A stretch of 64,000 nucleotides of DNA. It comes from Pegea sp. RAD2-039 (taxonomy: Eukaryota; Chordata; Thaliacea; Salpida; Salpidae). Below, piece after piece: positions 1 through 13,625 of the stretch. Location: the NCBI GenBank assembly GCA_034620365.1, contig JAQGEQ010000338.1, forward strand, positions 428,252-492,251, read 5' to 3'. Below the pieces are notes generated by a model. It was given only the letters and a program-made list of their open reading frames with translations. It did no database searches and was not told where the DNA came from. Both the position numbers and the translations under genes were made by a program. The number at the start of each line of letters is the position of its first letter. Position 1 is the first letter of the stretch.

Positions 1-1419
1 AGAATTTCTCCTGAGAATCTTATTCGCTTGTTGCTTCACTCTTCATTTATGCAGTTATATAATATCGGCATAAAATCTGATGTTTGTGGTATCGTTAAAT
101 GTTGCTCATTTTATAAATACATTTTTAATTTTATTGAAAATATTATTGTGATAAGGATAATATTGGTTTGCTTTAAAATCAGATATCAGTAAAATAATTA
201 TCTTACTTTTTTTAGCTCATAAAAGCTAATATAAAATTATTCAAACTCAAAACTACTTGTATTAAGCTTAAAAATTGAGATTTTATTAAGCTACAATAAG
301 AAAATTGTAATTAAAAAGATTGTTACAAATAGAGAAATAAAAGTTAAAAAACTTTTGTTGTTGCAATACTAGTTTCAACACTTTGGTAAAACCACAAATT
401 TAAAATAACAATATATAAAATTAAATATTTTTATTTATATGATATAAAATTTCAGATAAGACTACATTTGTTTTTGATGATGGCTTAAATAATTTTATAA
501 AAAAATTTCTAATGATAAGTCTGTTTGAATCTGTATATGACATTCATAATTGCAAATAGTTATAACAAGTTATCACCAAAAAATTAAATTATTTGCTTTT
601 TATAACAAAAAAGACTTTCAAACATCTTATCAAAGAAATCCCTAGTATAATCTGGTAAATGTAAAATTTATAAATAAAATTATATTTAAGTTTTTGCAGA
701 AGTAAGATAGATTAATTAAATAAATATTTAGTTGATATAAATCAAATAACAAAATCAAGCAAAAATATTATTTATAAATTGTAGATTTTATGTTATTGAG
801 AAGTTTTGATAATTTGAGAAAAACTTATTCCATCGTAATAAACATTTAAATTAAACATAAAAATATAAATATAAATCGTTGTTTTTATAATTATAATGTA
901 ATAGTTATTTATATTACTTCTTTTTTAATTCCATTGAAAAATTTCAATTTTTGTTGAAATGAAAAAACCAGAATTTTCAAATAACTTATAATGTGAAGTA
1001 AATTGAACCAATAATAACATTAGAAAAATAGTATTTTCAACAACAATAACAATAAAGTAAATCATAGTTAATATTTGAAGAATTTGCTACTTTAGGTGAT
1101 TTTATTGCTTTTTTATAACCATAGATAGCAATGATCTGGAAAATATTTCATTAATTTATGGACCATAATATGAAAGATGTACTTTTATATCTAATTAATT
1201 TCAAGTTTTTTATATTACAAAAAGACAAAAATTTTCAGATTTCCACAAAATAGGTGGATCTTTTAGATTTTAAAATATATATTATTAAAATTAATCTTTA
1301 AAAATTTATCAACTTCTTGTTATTATAATCTATTATTATTATTTTTTTGTTATCTTTGAAATAATTTTGTTTATTAATTTCTTTTCTTGTTTATGTTTAT
1401 ACTTTATAATTTTTCTTAT
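1..1419. other. Non-coding left edge
   Basis: Holds an M2 part at 75-240, the 355-450 match to 60.24-60.33 kb and an isolated decayed hairpin at 1,176-1,191. The rest is unclassified A+T-rich DNA. Confidence 0.6.
75..240 (+). repeat. M2 module part (window start)
   Basis: GTTTGTGGTATCGTTAAAT, GAAAATATTATTGTGATAA and TATCAGTAAAATAATTA in the same order as at 32.74, 45.19 and 62.9 kb. The hairpin part is not present here. Confidence 0.7.
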
Positions 1420-1444
1420 CAACTTAAAAATCGATTTTTTATAT

Positions 1445-1800
1445 TTCAGCATTATCTGTCAACAAGAAGTTTATTATTGAAACTAGAAAAATTTAATCGT
1501 TTGAACTTGATCCCACAAACACTAGATTTCAGAAAAGTTTATAAATAATAAAACGTACATTCAAACTGGACACTAAAAACGTGTTACAATCGTTTAAAAA
1601 TTTGGAGTTGAATTACTTTTCAACGAAATTATAATTAAGTAAAATAACTTGAGTTTCTATTCTTCACAACAAATAACAAAAAAGTAATTGAAGTTCAAAG
1701 CTTGTTAACATGCTTACTGACAACGTGATAGAATGTTTAGAAATACAAAACTTTTATTTCAACAAAATTAGTATTTCTACTTATACTTTAGATTAAAAAA
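1445..1800 (+). repeat. M1 module copy 1
   Basis: Z 1,445-1,472; A 1,499-1,526 (GATCCCACAAACACTAGA); B 1,604-1,628; C 1,707-1,739; then TTAGTATTTCTACTTATA. Islet 2,206 follows. IR-A mate of copy 15. Confidence 0.8.
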
Positions 1801-2205
1801 TAAAATAAATCAGCAAAATATATATTTTTTTGTTTTATATTATTTAACGGAAATCAATTCGTATCAGTTGGACAAATCTCTTTTTAATTTTTTGAAAAGT
1901 TCAAATCAATCGAGAGATATCAAGAAATTTGAAAATTTTTGTTCATTAGATGAAATATCAAATAGTATTATCCGTTAATAAGATTGTAAACGTTTTAATT
2001 TGTAAAGGTTAAAAATCTAATTTCAAAATAGTAAATTTTATACTAATATCAACTATCAATTTAATTTGAATTATTAATATTGACAGTTTTATTATAGTTA
2101 ATAATTTAATGAAAAATATTTTTACTTTGAAATAAGAACTTTGAGAAAAAACTAAAACTTTAAATCAGATTATCATTTTTAATTGCTGATCTTACAAGAA
2201 ACCAA

Positions 2206-2213
2206 CTAGCGCC
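2206..2213 (+). promoter_or_regulatory. CTAGCG islet (CTAGCGCC)
   Basis: In the context ACCAACTAGCGCCTTTCAG, after M1 copy 1. No second GTAGCGG. Confidence 0.4.
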
Positions 2214-2979
2214 TTTCAGTCCTTATTCTAATGCTTTGAATAATGCTTTGAAGATTTTAGATAAAAGTATTTAAAGTTTTTGGTAAGAAGTAACCTGAAA
2301 AAGTAAACATAACCCAATCTACAATTTATAAAAATCTGTAAAATATTTTAACAGAAGACTATTGAAAGTTTAAATATTTGTTATTGCACGCACCTTACAT
2401 AAAATGTTTTTTTGTATCTCATTTTTATTTCATATCTGAAAAACTAAAAATATTTAAAAATTTAAATTACACTTCTACGAGGAAGATGTAAACATCAAGC
2501 AATCAACAAATTAATTTAAAAGAAAATTACAATATTTGATAATATGATAAATAATTTGTTTACTCATTAAAAAACTTAAAAGTTAAATCTGTTTATAAAA
2601 ACTTCTTTTTAATTTAATTTTAATTATTTGTTTTAAAAAAAAATTAAAATTTTCTATCTCGTTTACATTTCTAGTACAACAACCAACAGACTTATTCATT
2701 TTTACATATTCTATTTTTCATTAAATCAAAGCTAATTAACAATTAAAGGACAATCAATCCAAATATGTAAAATATTACACTTGAAACCCTTGTTACTTTA
2801 AACTTACTTCTTGGTAAAAAATTTAATTTTCTTTCAATTGTAAACTTCAGTAAAACAAGTTTTATGAAACTTTATTTTAGAATATAAAAGAAATTGTTAA
2901 AAAATTCTTTCTTAATGAATGTTAGTCAGCAATCAATAACTACAAAAGCTTTCTTAAACATTTTATAAATCAATTTTTG

Positions 2980-3540
2980 TTTACAGACTAACTTATACTT
3001 TGACTAATAGCAATAAATTTGAAAGTTGTTTATTTTCGGTAGAGATTTGTGGAAAAAATTTAATGATTTGTTTAAAATTAAGTTAGTTACAATCTTAATT
3101 AAATATCAAATTTTAATTTTGTTAAACTTTGATCTAACAATTTTTGTAAACCGAAAAAAATTTAATTGAATTTAATTTGGAATTTACTATAAAAACTAAT
3201 GCAGCTTCATTATTTATCATTTAATTTTGATATTGAATCTTTATTTTGAAGTAAAAGTTGTAAAGTTTTTATTGATTGAAATGTTTTAAAGAAAAATCAA
3301 CTGAAATTGAATTATATTTTTAAATGTTAATTTTGTAAGAAGTAATGTCCAGTATCGAAAAGTAATTTTGAATAGTTGTATTTAAATTTTATATTGTAGT
3401 GTTAAATTTCATTACTATTATCTATGCTATCATCTCATTATAGAGTGACAAATGTTTTTTTACGTTAAAATTAGTGAAATATAAGTAATTAAGTTATAGT
3501 AATATATTATAGAAATAGTGTAGTAAATTAGTAAATAAAT
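2980..3540 (+). repeat. IR-B left copy (inverted repeat with 22.1-22.7 kb)
   Basis: Inverted match to 22,135-22,690; for example, AGAGTGACAAATG here and CATTTGTCACTCT there, with coordinate sums near 25,680 throughout. Its outer edge (3,470-3,540) also matches 55,240-55,310 in the IR-A right arm. Confidence 0.8.
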
Positions 3541-3929
3541 TTAAGTTCTGGATTACTAAGAACTGTTTCTTCAATTGTTTTATCTGCAGTTTAATTGCAG
3601 ATAAATACAGAGAAAAGGCTTATTTAATTAGATAATTTAACAAAATATAAATTAAAAGTGGCTGAATCAGGCTTTTCACTATCTAAATAAGACGACTTTC
3701 CAAAATTTTTTTATTACTCTAATTAATTTTTTTTTAATTATAAAAAATAAACATCAAAATACTTTACAAACAATTAAATTAAATACTCTTTTGCATAAGC
3801 TTTTTCTATTTTTGTATATATATTAAATTTTTAATAACATAATTTTTCATATTTTTATAATGTGCTTCAAATTTTTTTGATTCAAAATTTGAAAGAAGTT
3901 GTATCAAACGAGTTTAAAAAGATGTTTTA

Positions 3930-4300
3930 AATTAGAAATACTTTTTTTACTGAAGATAGGGTTTCTATTAGAAAACATTCTGTCACATTTTCAGTATCAT
4001 CTTTGTAATAATGGAATAAACTTTTAACCTAATTTTTTTTCTATAAATTTTTGCAGAGAAAATATTTACTAAATGAAGTTTCGTTGAAAAGTATTTCAAC
4101 TCCAAAATTGTATCAAATATCTAATATAGTAACTATATAAGGTCTGGTTATGTAAACGTAATTTTCATTTCATATAACTTCATTACAACCTAGAGTTTGT
4201 GGGATCAAGTTTAAACGAATTACCCAGCTTTGAGAAATTATTTTTTTCTTCATATAAATATAATCTTTTTGTTGACAAAGAATGTTCAAATAATAATTTT
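3930..4300 (-). repeat. M1 module copy 2
   Basis: C 3,973-4,000; B 4,079-4,105; A 4,190-4,218 (TTTGTGGGATCAAGTTTAA); Z 4,267-4,290. One of the best preserved copies. It lies in left-only sequence. Confidence 0.8.
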
Positions 4301-4590
4301 GACATTAAAACTGAAACCTAAATTATTAAAATATATAAAGGGAACCAATTTGTTATACGAACAAAATCAGTCTAAAACCATGTTAGTTTTTTGTTCTTAA
4401 ACTGTTTATAACAATTATAGACTAGATAATCTTTGTTTACATACTCATCAAAGATTTATTTTTAGATTATCAAATACTATAAAGTAAATCACTTTTTATT
4501 ATAATAAATAATTTCAGTTGTTTAATCTATTTTCAAGATAAACAATATAATGTTTCGAAATCATATTAAGATTGAAATATTTTTTTTATG

Positions 4591-4611
4591 TTTGATAGCG
4601 CACTATAGTGG
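4591..4611 (+). promoter_or_regulatory. Islet, GATAGCGCAC type
   Basis: GATAGCGCACTATAGTGG; inverted mate at 58,421. Confidence 0.45.
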
Positions 4612-4930
4612 AAATGAAAACTTCAAATAGAATTACAATTTTTAACAAAAGTTTATCAAATTTTTATGAAAATGTTTACAACTGATCTCTAGCAATAATT
4701 TTACGTATACTGTAAAGTATATTTACAGTTTTAGAAAATTAGAAGTTTATTTATCTATTTTATTGCAGGTACAAAACTGTTTTCACTTTAGGGTGACATG
4801 CTTGAATTCATATCCACAAATCTCAGTTGCTTCTAAATAAATATCTTTTTTATTATGAATAGTTTGGATAGTCAACAAACAATCTTTATTTTTAAATTCT
4901 TAATCAAAAAATAATATTTTTTTATTCTGT

Positions 4931-4944
4931 GCGCCACCTAGCGG
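4931..4944 (-). promoter_or_regulatory. CTCF-core-like site CCGCTAGGTGGCGC
   Basis: Minus-strand reading fits the vertebrate/insect CTCF core CCRSYAGRKGGCRS at all 14 positions. Only sequence similarity supports this. Confidence 0.5.
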
Positions 4945-6067
4945 TTAGTGTATTTTGGTTACAACAACAATATTCAGAAACATAATTAGTATTTTATTGA
5001 ACCACTTTAATGAATTGTATAATTTCTAGATTGGTGGATGAATTGTACAATAAAGCAAAATAAATTTTTCTTTGTTTTTTTTTATTGTTAAAAATAATTA
5101 ATAAGGCTTTTTTTGTAAATATTTTTTAAACAGAGTTAAATCGTTAAAAATCAAATTTCAAATTAAAATTGAAACGTCAAATTAGCTTATTATTTCAAAA
5201 AACATCAAATCACTTTAAAATTTACTTTCCATAATAAACATAATTTCTAATGTTAGCTGCAAATTTTCTTTATTTAAGTAACACGTATATCTTTAGTAAC
5301 ACTTTTTCTATTGGCTTTGTCTGAGATTTCAAATTAATTAAATTTTCAAAATGCCAAATAAAACCTTATACAAAAAATAGTTTTCATAATGAATAGAATT
5401 TCTAATGTTAACTGCAAAAAAAAATTTGGTTAAATAAAATAATTCTATTTGTTAATTACAACATTGCTTTAAATTTATTCTAATCAATAATCACAGAAAC
5501 AATTTATCTGGCATTTTAAACGTGTAATTATTAATTTATTAATTATTAATTTATTTTAACTCTAAATTTTTAAGCAGATAAAAACCAAAAATACTGATTG
5601 AAATAGTTTTCAATTTTTGCTTATGTGTCAAGCCAACAGATAATTAAGTAAGTATTTTATTGAGTTTTTTGTTGAATATTTTCCCTTGACTTAGTATCTG
5701 TAATTACGCATAAAATTTTCAGTTTCAATAGAATTGTCATAATTTTGATGAATAAATGAAACAACAACCAAACAAGACGTTTATTGCAGATTTTAAAGTT
5801 ATTTTAAAATATTTAAACATACGAAAAAGTTACTACAAAAAACTTGCCTTTTAAGACTAATGTAAATAAACTGTTTATAAATGTTTAACGTTCTACGGCT
5901 TTTGACTTAATTTTTGATCGTCAGTACGACTGATCATTTTTAATTTTAGTCATCGAAGTAGAATAAATTTAAATTTGAATTAAATAAAACTTGATCAACA
6001 AAATTAAACTAATTTTGTTTATATAATAGTAAACTTATAAAAAAATTTTCCTATCAACCTTAATATC

Positions 6068-6350
6068 AAATTTTCAATTTGAACAATATTTGTCAACCAA
6101 TTGCTTATCAAGAAAATTATAAAATTAATTTCATTTGAACTTGATCCCATACACTTCAGATTGCAAAAACGTTTATAAGAAATGAAAAGTAAAATAAAGC
6201 TCAATCTTTCGTAAAGGATTGCAAAGTTTTCAAGTTTTGAGCTAAAGTACTTTACAACGAAACTTTAAATAGCAAATAAGTTTAATGACTTGAGTTATTA
6301 TTCATCACAATATATGTTTGTAAACATGTTATTGGTAAAATGACAGATTT
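6068..6350 (+). repeat. M1 module copy 3
   Basis: Z 6,068-6,110; A 6,133-6,160; B 6,238-6,264 (decayed); C 6,322-6,350. Islet at 6,761. IR-A mate of copy 12. Confidence 0.75.
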
Positions 6351-6760
6351 TTTACTATTTGAAAACTTTTCATTCAACAAAACTATTATTTTTCTTTTTA
6401 TTATCATTTAATCGAAATCATTAAATATCAGCTTGGCAATTCTGTTTTTAATCCAGTAGAAAGTTTATTGCATTTGACAAATATCAAAAAGTTTACAAAT
6501 TTTCTATCATGAGCTGAAATATCAAAGAATACCTTTTTGTTTCTAAAATTTTAAAAATTGTAAATTTTTGCCGTTGATATATCAAAATACAAAAAGTAAA
6601 AATAACTTTGGTGAATGGAATTATGCGAATTTTTTAAATTACTTAAAGTTAATATCTAAAATTGTTGGATAATATTTTTTGTAAGCTGAAAGTACTGCCA
6701 AAAAAATATTAAGATTATAATACAATTGTGTAGATTTCAGGTGTTTTATTTTTATAAGTA

Positions 6761-6788
6761 ACCATCTAGCGCTCAAGTAGCGGAAAAG
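6761..6788 (+). promoter_or_regulatory. Islet, double type
   Basis: ATCTAGCGCT followed by AGTAGCGG; mate at 52,141. Confidence 0.45.
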
Positions 6789-7079
6789 GAAATAGTTGAA
6801 TTGTTTTTTGTAGATTTATCTTTTAGTTTTGATTTTTTAACATTATCTAAAATAATAAAGTTTTTAAAATAGTCAGACTTACCAATCTACTCTTAATTTC
6901 CATTTTATAAAATACTATTTATACTATAAATTTTTGTAAACATGCAGTGTTAATTAAAATCTAATATTATATAACAATAAGTAAAAACAAAAAACTAAAT
7001 TACTGAGAGATATAAAGAAACAAAATAAATGTTTTAACTGAAGTTCAGTTTAATGATAATTAATATTAAATTAAACTAA

Positions 7080-7276
7080 TAATATCACTATAACAACAAT
7101 ATCATCAATAACATTATTTTTTGATTAAAGCAATCAAAAAATTTACCGACACCACAAACATAAGATTGAATGAAGATAATATATAAGTGTATAGATTACA
7201 GGAAAAGGGGGTTTTAGTATCAAATAATTGATACGTAGTATTTTAGTAGAGGACGATATTCTTTTGCATCTTGATA
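7080..7276 (-). repeat. M2 module (left arm)
   Basis: ACCACAAACATAAGATTGAA at 7,152 and a broken hairpin (CTTTTGCATC) at 7,255-7,272. The mate at 51,654 keeps the full palindrome. Confidence 0.65.
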
Positions 7277-8174
7277 TCAAATAAATTTTTCCATGGAAAA
7301 AATAAGGTTCCGTGTTATTTTTCAGATTTCGTGACAATTATAAGCTCCTTGTACAAATGTAATATGATTTTTCTTATACTTTATTTTATTCATTTAACAC
7401 AACACTTTTTTAAAAAGAATTTTTTTGTACAAAATTCATCAATACCACAAACGAAAGTTGTTCTTCAATTCTTGCAGAAACATTAAGATTTTGTGTTTTC
7501 AGAATAAAAGAAAATTGTATTAATATGAAGTGATGAACAGGTTTTAACAATATGGATAATTTACTAAATTTACAATTATCACTTGAAGGCTGTACAGATT
7601 AAAACTAACGATAACTAAGATATTGTAATAATATTTATACAAATCATAATAAACGTATAAAGTTATAAATGAGCTGTACCAACTCCTATTTTAGGTCATC
7701 AAAGATTACTCATGCTTTATTCAATTGATATTTTAATTGAAAATAAAAGTTTATAATGATTATAATTTTTGCTTTAGTTAAATATCTAACTATTCACAAA
7801 ATAATTACTTTTATTTCTTTAATCTAAAATAAAAATGTTTTTTTTTCATTAAATTAAGAGGACTCAATTAAATTAACAAGATATTAATTAACAGTTATAA
7901 GATGAAATAGCTTTATTACATCAAATTCTGAAGTTGTTAAAGTTTATCTGAAGAAAAAAAAAATTTCTAACTTTTGTTAAATGGTATAAATTGTAAATAA
8001 AAAATCATGTTTTTTAGGAATAAATGGATTTTATATAAAAGATCATATTTTTGGATTAAAAGTAAAAGTAATTTTAAAATCATAGAGAATGTATACAGTT
8101 TAGAATAAATTTAACTTTTATTGGTTGATTCATTAAGAAAATCTAAAAATTGTAATATTTTGTTTTGACTGTTT

Positions 8175-8188
8175 GCGCCATCTAGCGG
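8175..8188 (-). promoter_or_regulatory. CTCF-core-like site CCGCTAGATGGCGC
   Basis: Full 14-position fit to CCRSYAGRKGGCRS. Conserved unchanged at 41,802 and 50,769 while the flanks vary. Confidence 0.5.
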
Positions 8189-9817
8189 ATAGATTAAGTT
8201 TGCAACAATAATAAATACCTGAAACTTAAATAATCTTTTTAGTCAATTGCTTTAAACTATCTTGAGGATTAAAATTAGACCTGTTTTTTAGGAAAAAATC
8301 TTCAAAAAGTAAGTTAATCACCAGAATGTTTCATAAACTGAAATCAGGAAAAAGTATTTAAGTAAATATTTTACAAAGGAGTTGTTTACAGTAGATGTAA
8401 AAGATATTTCGCAAGGCAAACAATTAGGGTTAATCTAATATAAAAAACTTACGTTTTAGGACTGGTGTAATTTTAATTACGTAATTTTTTATTATAAATT
8501 TTTTTATAATTTATAAATTCTATATAAAAACAGATATTTAAAAAATTAGTCATTTGTGTCAAATGCATAATAGCATAATAGTAATGTCTCATAAAAGATT
8601 ATCTAAGCTTGTATTTACATATTACCAGATACAAAAAAATACAAAATTTTCTGCTTAATGTTTAAAAATCGAAAGAACTATTCTGCATGGTTTCCTTTTT
8701 TTTTCAATTCTAAAAGTTAAGTAAAAATATTAATTTTGCTAAAAATTTAATTGTATGTTTTCAGCAAATAACTGTTTAGAAAAAACTTTGAAAAAATTTA
8801 ATCAAAATTGTTTATTGTTGATATAGATGCAATTGAAATATATATTTTTCTATATATTTTAGTTTTTATATCTTAAAGTAGATTCAATAATCTTTTGTTT
8901 TAAAATATTATTCGATATCAGGTGTTAGGGAATTTGATCACTTTAAAATCTTTTTTTTCGAGTTACTATTTAAATAATGATAAGAGAATCACAATCTGAG
9001 AAATTTTTTTTTTCGGTCGCAACTGAAATCTCCTTAAGAAGTTTTTTTGTTACTTTTATGCATCTCCTATATCTACTTCAAAGTGCTGTATGAACTTCAA
9101 AAATAATTCTAGTCGTAAAGTCTAGTTTATATATTGAAAATAATTTGTTTAAAAATATTTCGGTTTTAATGTTAAAATCAACTTAAATAAAATACTTATT
9201 TAACAGATTGATTTTTAAAACAATGATTTTTTAAAACGTTTAATTGAGAATAAATAATGTTTTAATCAAATTATTAAAACTAATTTCATTAGTTTGTGTT
9301 GATTACTTAAAATAGTTTTGTTATTCATTTTACTTTAAATATTCATTAGTATACTTCATATTACATTAAATTTGACTTTTTGCAAATTGAATTGTCAACT
9401 TTCGAAATTTAGAATTTTCACAATCAAGAAACGAAATAATATTTTTGATTTTTTATCTGATGAAAAAATATTTGTAACTTTCTTGTTATTAGTCAGCTGT
9501 GTTTAGCTTTCCAGAGGATTAAAAATAAAATTGTCGAAATGATATTAATGATTTCAAGATATCAAAAATACGGATATTTGTTATTGTTTGTTGTTTTCTT
9601 ATTCTGAATTCTAAATAGAAATACAAAATAATTAATATCTAGGAAACTTAAAATTTTTAAATAAAATCGACATTTTTCTACTTTTCATTTCTTATAGGTT
9701 TAATGCAATCTAGTGTTTGTAGGATTAAGTTTAAAAGCTTTATTTTTTTTTAAGTATAAACTTTTTGTTTACAAATACTTCACTTTTTATCAAATTTCAA
9801 AAAAAGTTTCAATTTGT

Positions 9818-10105
9818 AAACATTCTGTAACAATATTTACATCGAACTACATTTTCAATCTAAATTATTTTTTTCTAATTTTTTGCTTTAACCGGAGGCT
9901 CAAGTTACTGAACTTATTACTAATCAATTATTTTCGTTGAAAAGTATTTCAACTCAAAAATAGTTTATTAAGATGAAATTTTGTCTTAAAAGTTTTTTCA
10001 AATATCCTTATTTAACTTTTGTTGTAATCTAGTGTCTGTGGCATCAATTTAAAACGAAAAATTATTTTAGTTTTAATTATAACTTATTGTTGACAAAAAT
10101 TAATT
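9818..10105 (-). repeat. M1 module copy 4
   Basis: C 9,818-9,845; B 9,933-9,957; A 10,028-10,057; Z 10,085-10,105. A separate partial A-Z pair lies just before it (9,709-9,790). Mate of copy 11. Confidence 0.75.
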
Positions 10106-10139
10106 TAAAGTAAAATTTTAAAAGTCATAAGAAATTGTA

Positions 10140-10640
10140 AAATTACCTTTGATTTAATTCAAAAGAATAATTTACGATTGTAACTAGATATAAAAAAAAG
10201 TGTTTAGAAATTTGTATTACGTCAGTTTTATAATTACTTTTAATTTGATGTTAAAACAAAAATTGGATTTTTTAGCTTATGATAAAGATGTTGATAAATA
10301 AAATATTATAGCAATGTGAGTTTTTGTTCAAAAACTATGAAAAATAAAAGACTAACAAATAAAATCTAATGCTAAATTGTGTATTCAGAAAACCTTTGTT
10401 AGTATTTTGACATATAGATTTTTCAATATACTAAATATCTCTGTGATTTGAACTTTATACACTTTGTTCTTATGATTTCACTTACGCTTTTTACCTTTTT
10501 TACATTAAAACACAACTATATCAGTTTTTTGGAGTTTTCTTTAGTATACTTTATATTGTAAAGTCAGACTTTATTGTTTACAGCTGAGCGATGTTCTACA
10601 TATTTGTAAAATGTTTACAATCAAAATTTAAACTTTTTGA
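10140..10640 (-). repeat. Three-copy segment, copy 1
   Basis: Opposite in orientation to 19,030-19,640 and 48,280-48,800. Recognisable by TTTATTGTTTACAGCTGAGC near 10,571 and GTATTCAGAAAACC near 10,381. Confidence 0.78.
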
Positions 10641-11876
10641 TAACTTTGTAGGATATTTTAAAATAATTCAAATCTGTTCTCCATTAATTTATTCGTCAAA
10701 TTTTAATTAGTATTTCTGAAATAGAAACAGTATTTGTTTAAAATAATTAGCAAACTATTTAAAATAATCAATGGAATATTTTACATATTGGTCAAGTCAA
10801 AGAATTTGGTTAAATGAATATTTTTTATAATGATTATAAATGAAACAAAATCGAAAGTATATAAGTATTCTAAGAATAAATAAAGCCTTGTAAGAACTTT
10901 GTTTCAACATGGTTTTAGCCTCATACTTTATATACAATAATAAACAATTTTTTACTTTCAACTTTTCTCTGTCAAGTTTTTTCAATAATTAAAACTAAAT
11001 TTTTACTTAAGATATAAAATTACAATTTATAATATATTAATAATAATTAATAATAATTATATTATCAAATCCATCTTTTGCTAATTTTCAGATTATATAA
11101 ATAAACAATTTTACTTTTGTTGTGAGATAATGATTTTGGAAATTACATTGTGTAAGTTGGAAGACTTAAAGAAAAAAGTTATAAGAATGATAGAAAACTA
11201 AAACAAAACTTTCAAATAATTGTTATTATATGCTAGAATAATTTTATTTGCAAAATATGACTAAGGTTCTTACAAAAGAATCTGAATCTTTTTGCATTTA
11301 ACCGATTTAATTGGAAAAAGACTTAAAAACAGACGTCATAATTGTTTGTAAAGATTTATAACATCAAATATTTTAAGGGATAGTTATTAATCATTTATAT
11401 TAAAACTTTTATGTTCATACTGTTATACAAATTAAAAAAAATATTATTGTACAAAATAATCGTTTAAAATTACATTTTACTAAACAATTTTGCAAAAGTA
11501 GATGAATTAAAATTTTTTCTTTCAAAAGAAGATATTTTGAAATCGACTAAATGTCGATGATAACTTTTACTAATTTTTAAATATCTAAATGATAATGCAT
11601 TTCACTTATCCTAGACAACAACTTTGAAATTTTTTCTGAAATGAATAATTTGTTTCCTACGTTGATGTGCTATATTGTTTAATATAATTATTTATTTTAT
11701 TGAATGTTCAAAACTATTTTCACTTCCTGTTGACATTTTTGAATTCATTTCTACAAAATCAAACTTACTTCTAAATAAGTAATTTAATTATTGTTAATAG
11801 TTTAAGTAGTAACCAAAAAATCTTTATTATCAATTTTCTAATCAAAAAATTATAATTTTATCTTTTTACTCCTTTT

Positions 11877-11888
11877 GCCACCTAGCGG
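11877..11888 (-). promoter_or_regulatory. CTCF-core-like site CCGCTAGGTGGC
   Basis: Same as 4,931 but ending AAAA instead of GC; in left-only sequence. Confidence 0.45.
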
Positions 11889-13544
11889 TTATCGTATTTT
11901 GGTAACAACAACAAATATTAGAAACTTAATTAGTATTTTATTAAACTAATTTAATGAATTGTACAATTTGTAGATTGGTGCATGTTTTTTCCAACAAAGC
12001 AAATTATTAGTTTTTTCATATTTTTTGTTAAAGAATAATTGATTAAACTATTTTTTGTAAATATTTTCTAAACAGAACTAAATGGTTAAAAATGAAATTT
12101 CAAATTAACTAATTATTTCAAATAACATCAGAATTTATATAAAATTTAGTTTCCACAATAAACATACTTTCTAATGTCGGCTGAAATTTTCTTTAATTAT
12201 GTAACACGTATATCTTTAGTAACACTTTTTCAATTGGCATTGCATGGGATTTCAAACTAACTAAAAACAATTTGCTTTATTAAAAGTAAAAGAAGTTACC
12301 ATATTTTAGTATTACATGCAGTAATTTTGTACACCGATTACATTGTACTTTCTTAAAAAATGTTAAACTCGTTTAGATTTATAGCACCACAAACAACAGA
12401 CTTAAACCATTGTTACAAATTCCGATTTTATTCTCTTATATAATCCTGCAATCGAAAGGTTTAAAATACTTATAATTTAGAAACTGCCAATCGCAGTTGA
12501 CAAATTTCAAAACAAAATTGATGATTAGTTGAACAAATGTTGTTAATCGAATTTTTATTTCATTTAGAAAATTTAATTTAAAAATTATACACATGAAGCT
12601 TACTAATAACCAAATTATAAAGCTAATTATTTAAACTTTTCTTTTATCTAAACATTTTATTTTTGGGCCCTTACTTATTTTTTTAACTGTTCAAATTATG
12701 ATTGAAATTGTATATGAAACTAATTACAATTACTTCACATAAAAAGACAGATATCAAGCTTACTTTCTTTGTAATAAAGATCAACAATAAATATTTTTTA
12801 CATAAGTTATATAGTCTGTTTTTGATTTTACAAAATCTTAATTTGAGTATAGAGGCCTTATAACTGACATCATTATGATATAAACAATTTATAGAACTGT
12901 TGAAACAAATTTTATGAAAAAAAGCTTTTATATTTTATTAAAAAATATCTTCATATTTTTATATTTTTCAATAAGTTTTTTTCAGTTGATAACAAGCAAT
13001 AAGTCTAAACGAAAAAAACTAGTAAAAAATTAAATCAAACTTTTTTTATTTGAAAGTTTAATATCATTGAGCAAATATGTAATTACCATTTACAGCAACC
13101 TTCATTGGTTAAATTACATAATTCTATTTGTTGATTAAGAGATTGCTTTAACTTTTTTTCGATTAATAATTGCAGAAACGAATTATATGTTATTATAAGC
13201 GTGTAATTTGTAATTTACTAATAATAAAAATTAATTTTGCTGCTGAACTCTCTATTTTATCTAGAATTCTGAGTAGAAATACTTATTTTGCTCAGTTAAA
13301 AGTTTTTATTCGTAACTATTAAACACAATTGTATTAAAAATTTTACAGCCATGAAATAAACTGCTAAGCTAAATTTTATGTATGTCAACTTTTGTAAAGA
13401 ATGAAAACTTGAGATATTCAACTTATTTATTAAATAAAGTTTTATTGATAAGTAATTTATCACCAAATTTATAATCAGCTAAAAACCTTAAATGCTGATT
13501 GAAATCTTCTTTACTTTTCATTTCTTATCAGTTTGTTGCAATCT

Positions 13545-13625
13545 AGAGTTTTTGAATCAAGTTTAGGAGAATATTGTTTATAAATTTATTGAACAAACTT
13601 TTGTTGACAAATAATTTTAATTTTT
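13545..13625 (-). repeat. Partial M1 (A and Z blocks only)
   Basis: ATCTAGAGTTTTTGAATCAAG followed by TTTTGTTGACAAATAA. Its mate in the right arm is at 46,709-46,778. Confidence 0.65.

Larger units (their letters stand above)
4500..5570 (+). repeat. Segment inverted with 57.64-58.65 kb
   Basis: Inverted copy of 57,640-58,650 with coordinate sums of about 63,030-63,200. It includes two CTAGCG islets, the stretch AATTGTACAATAAAGCAAA near 5,045, and a small tandem TTATTAATTTATTAATTA at 5,524-5,556. Parts recur directly at 11.7-12.25 kb and inverted at 48.03-48.21 kb. Confidence 0.78.

Noticed and set aside
9713-9940. Open frame of 75 codons on the plus strand
   Set aside because: It spans the A, Z and C blocks of M1. 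The mirrored right-arm sequence near 49.0-49.24 kb does not keep the frame, and composition is that of the repeat.
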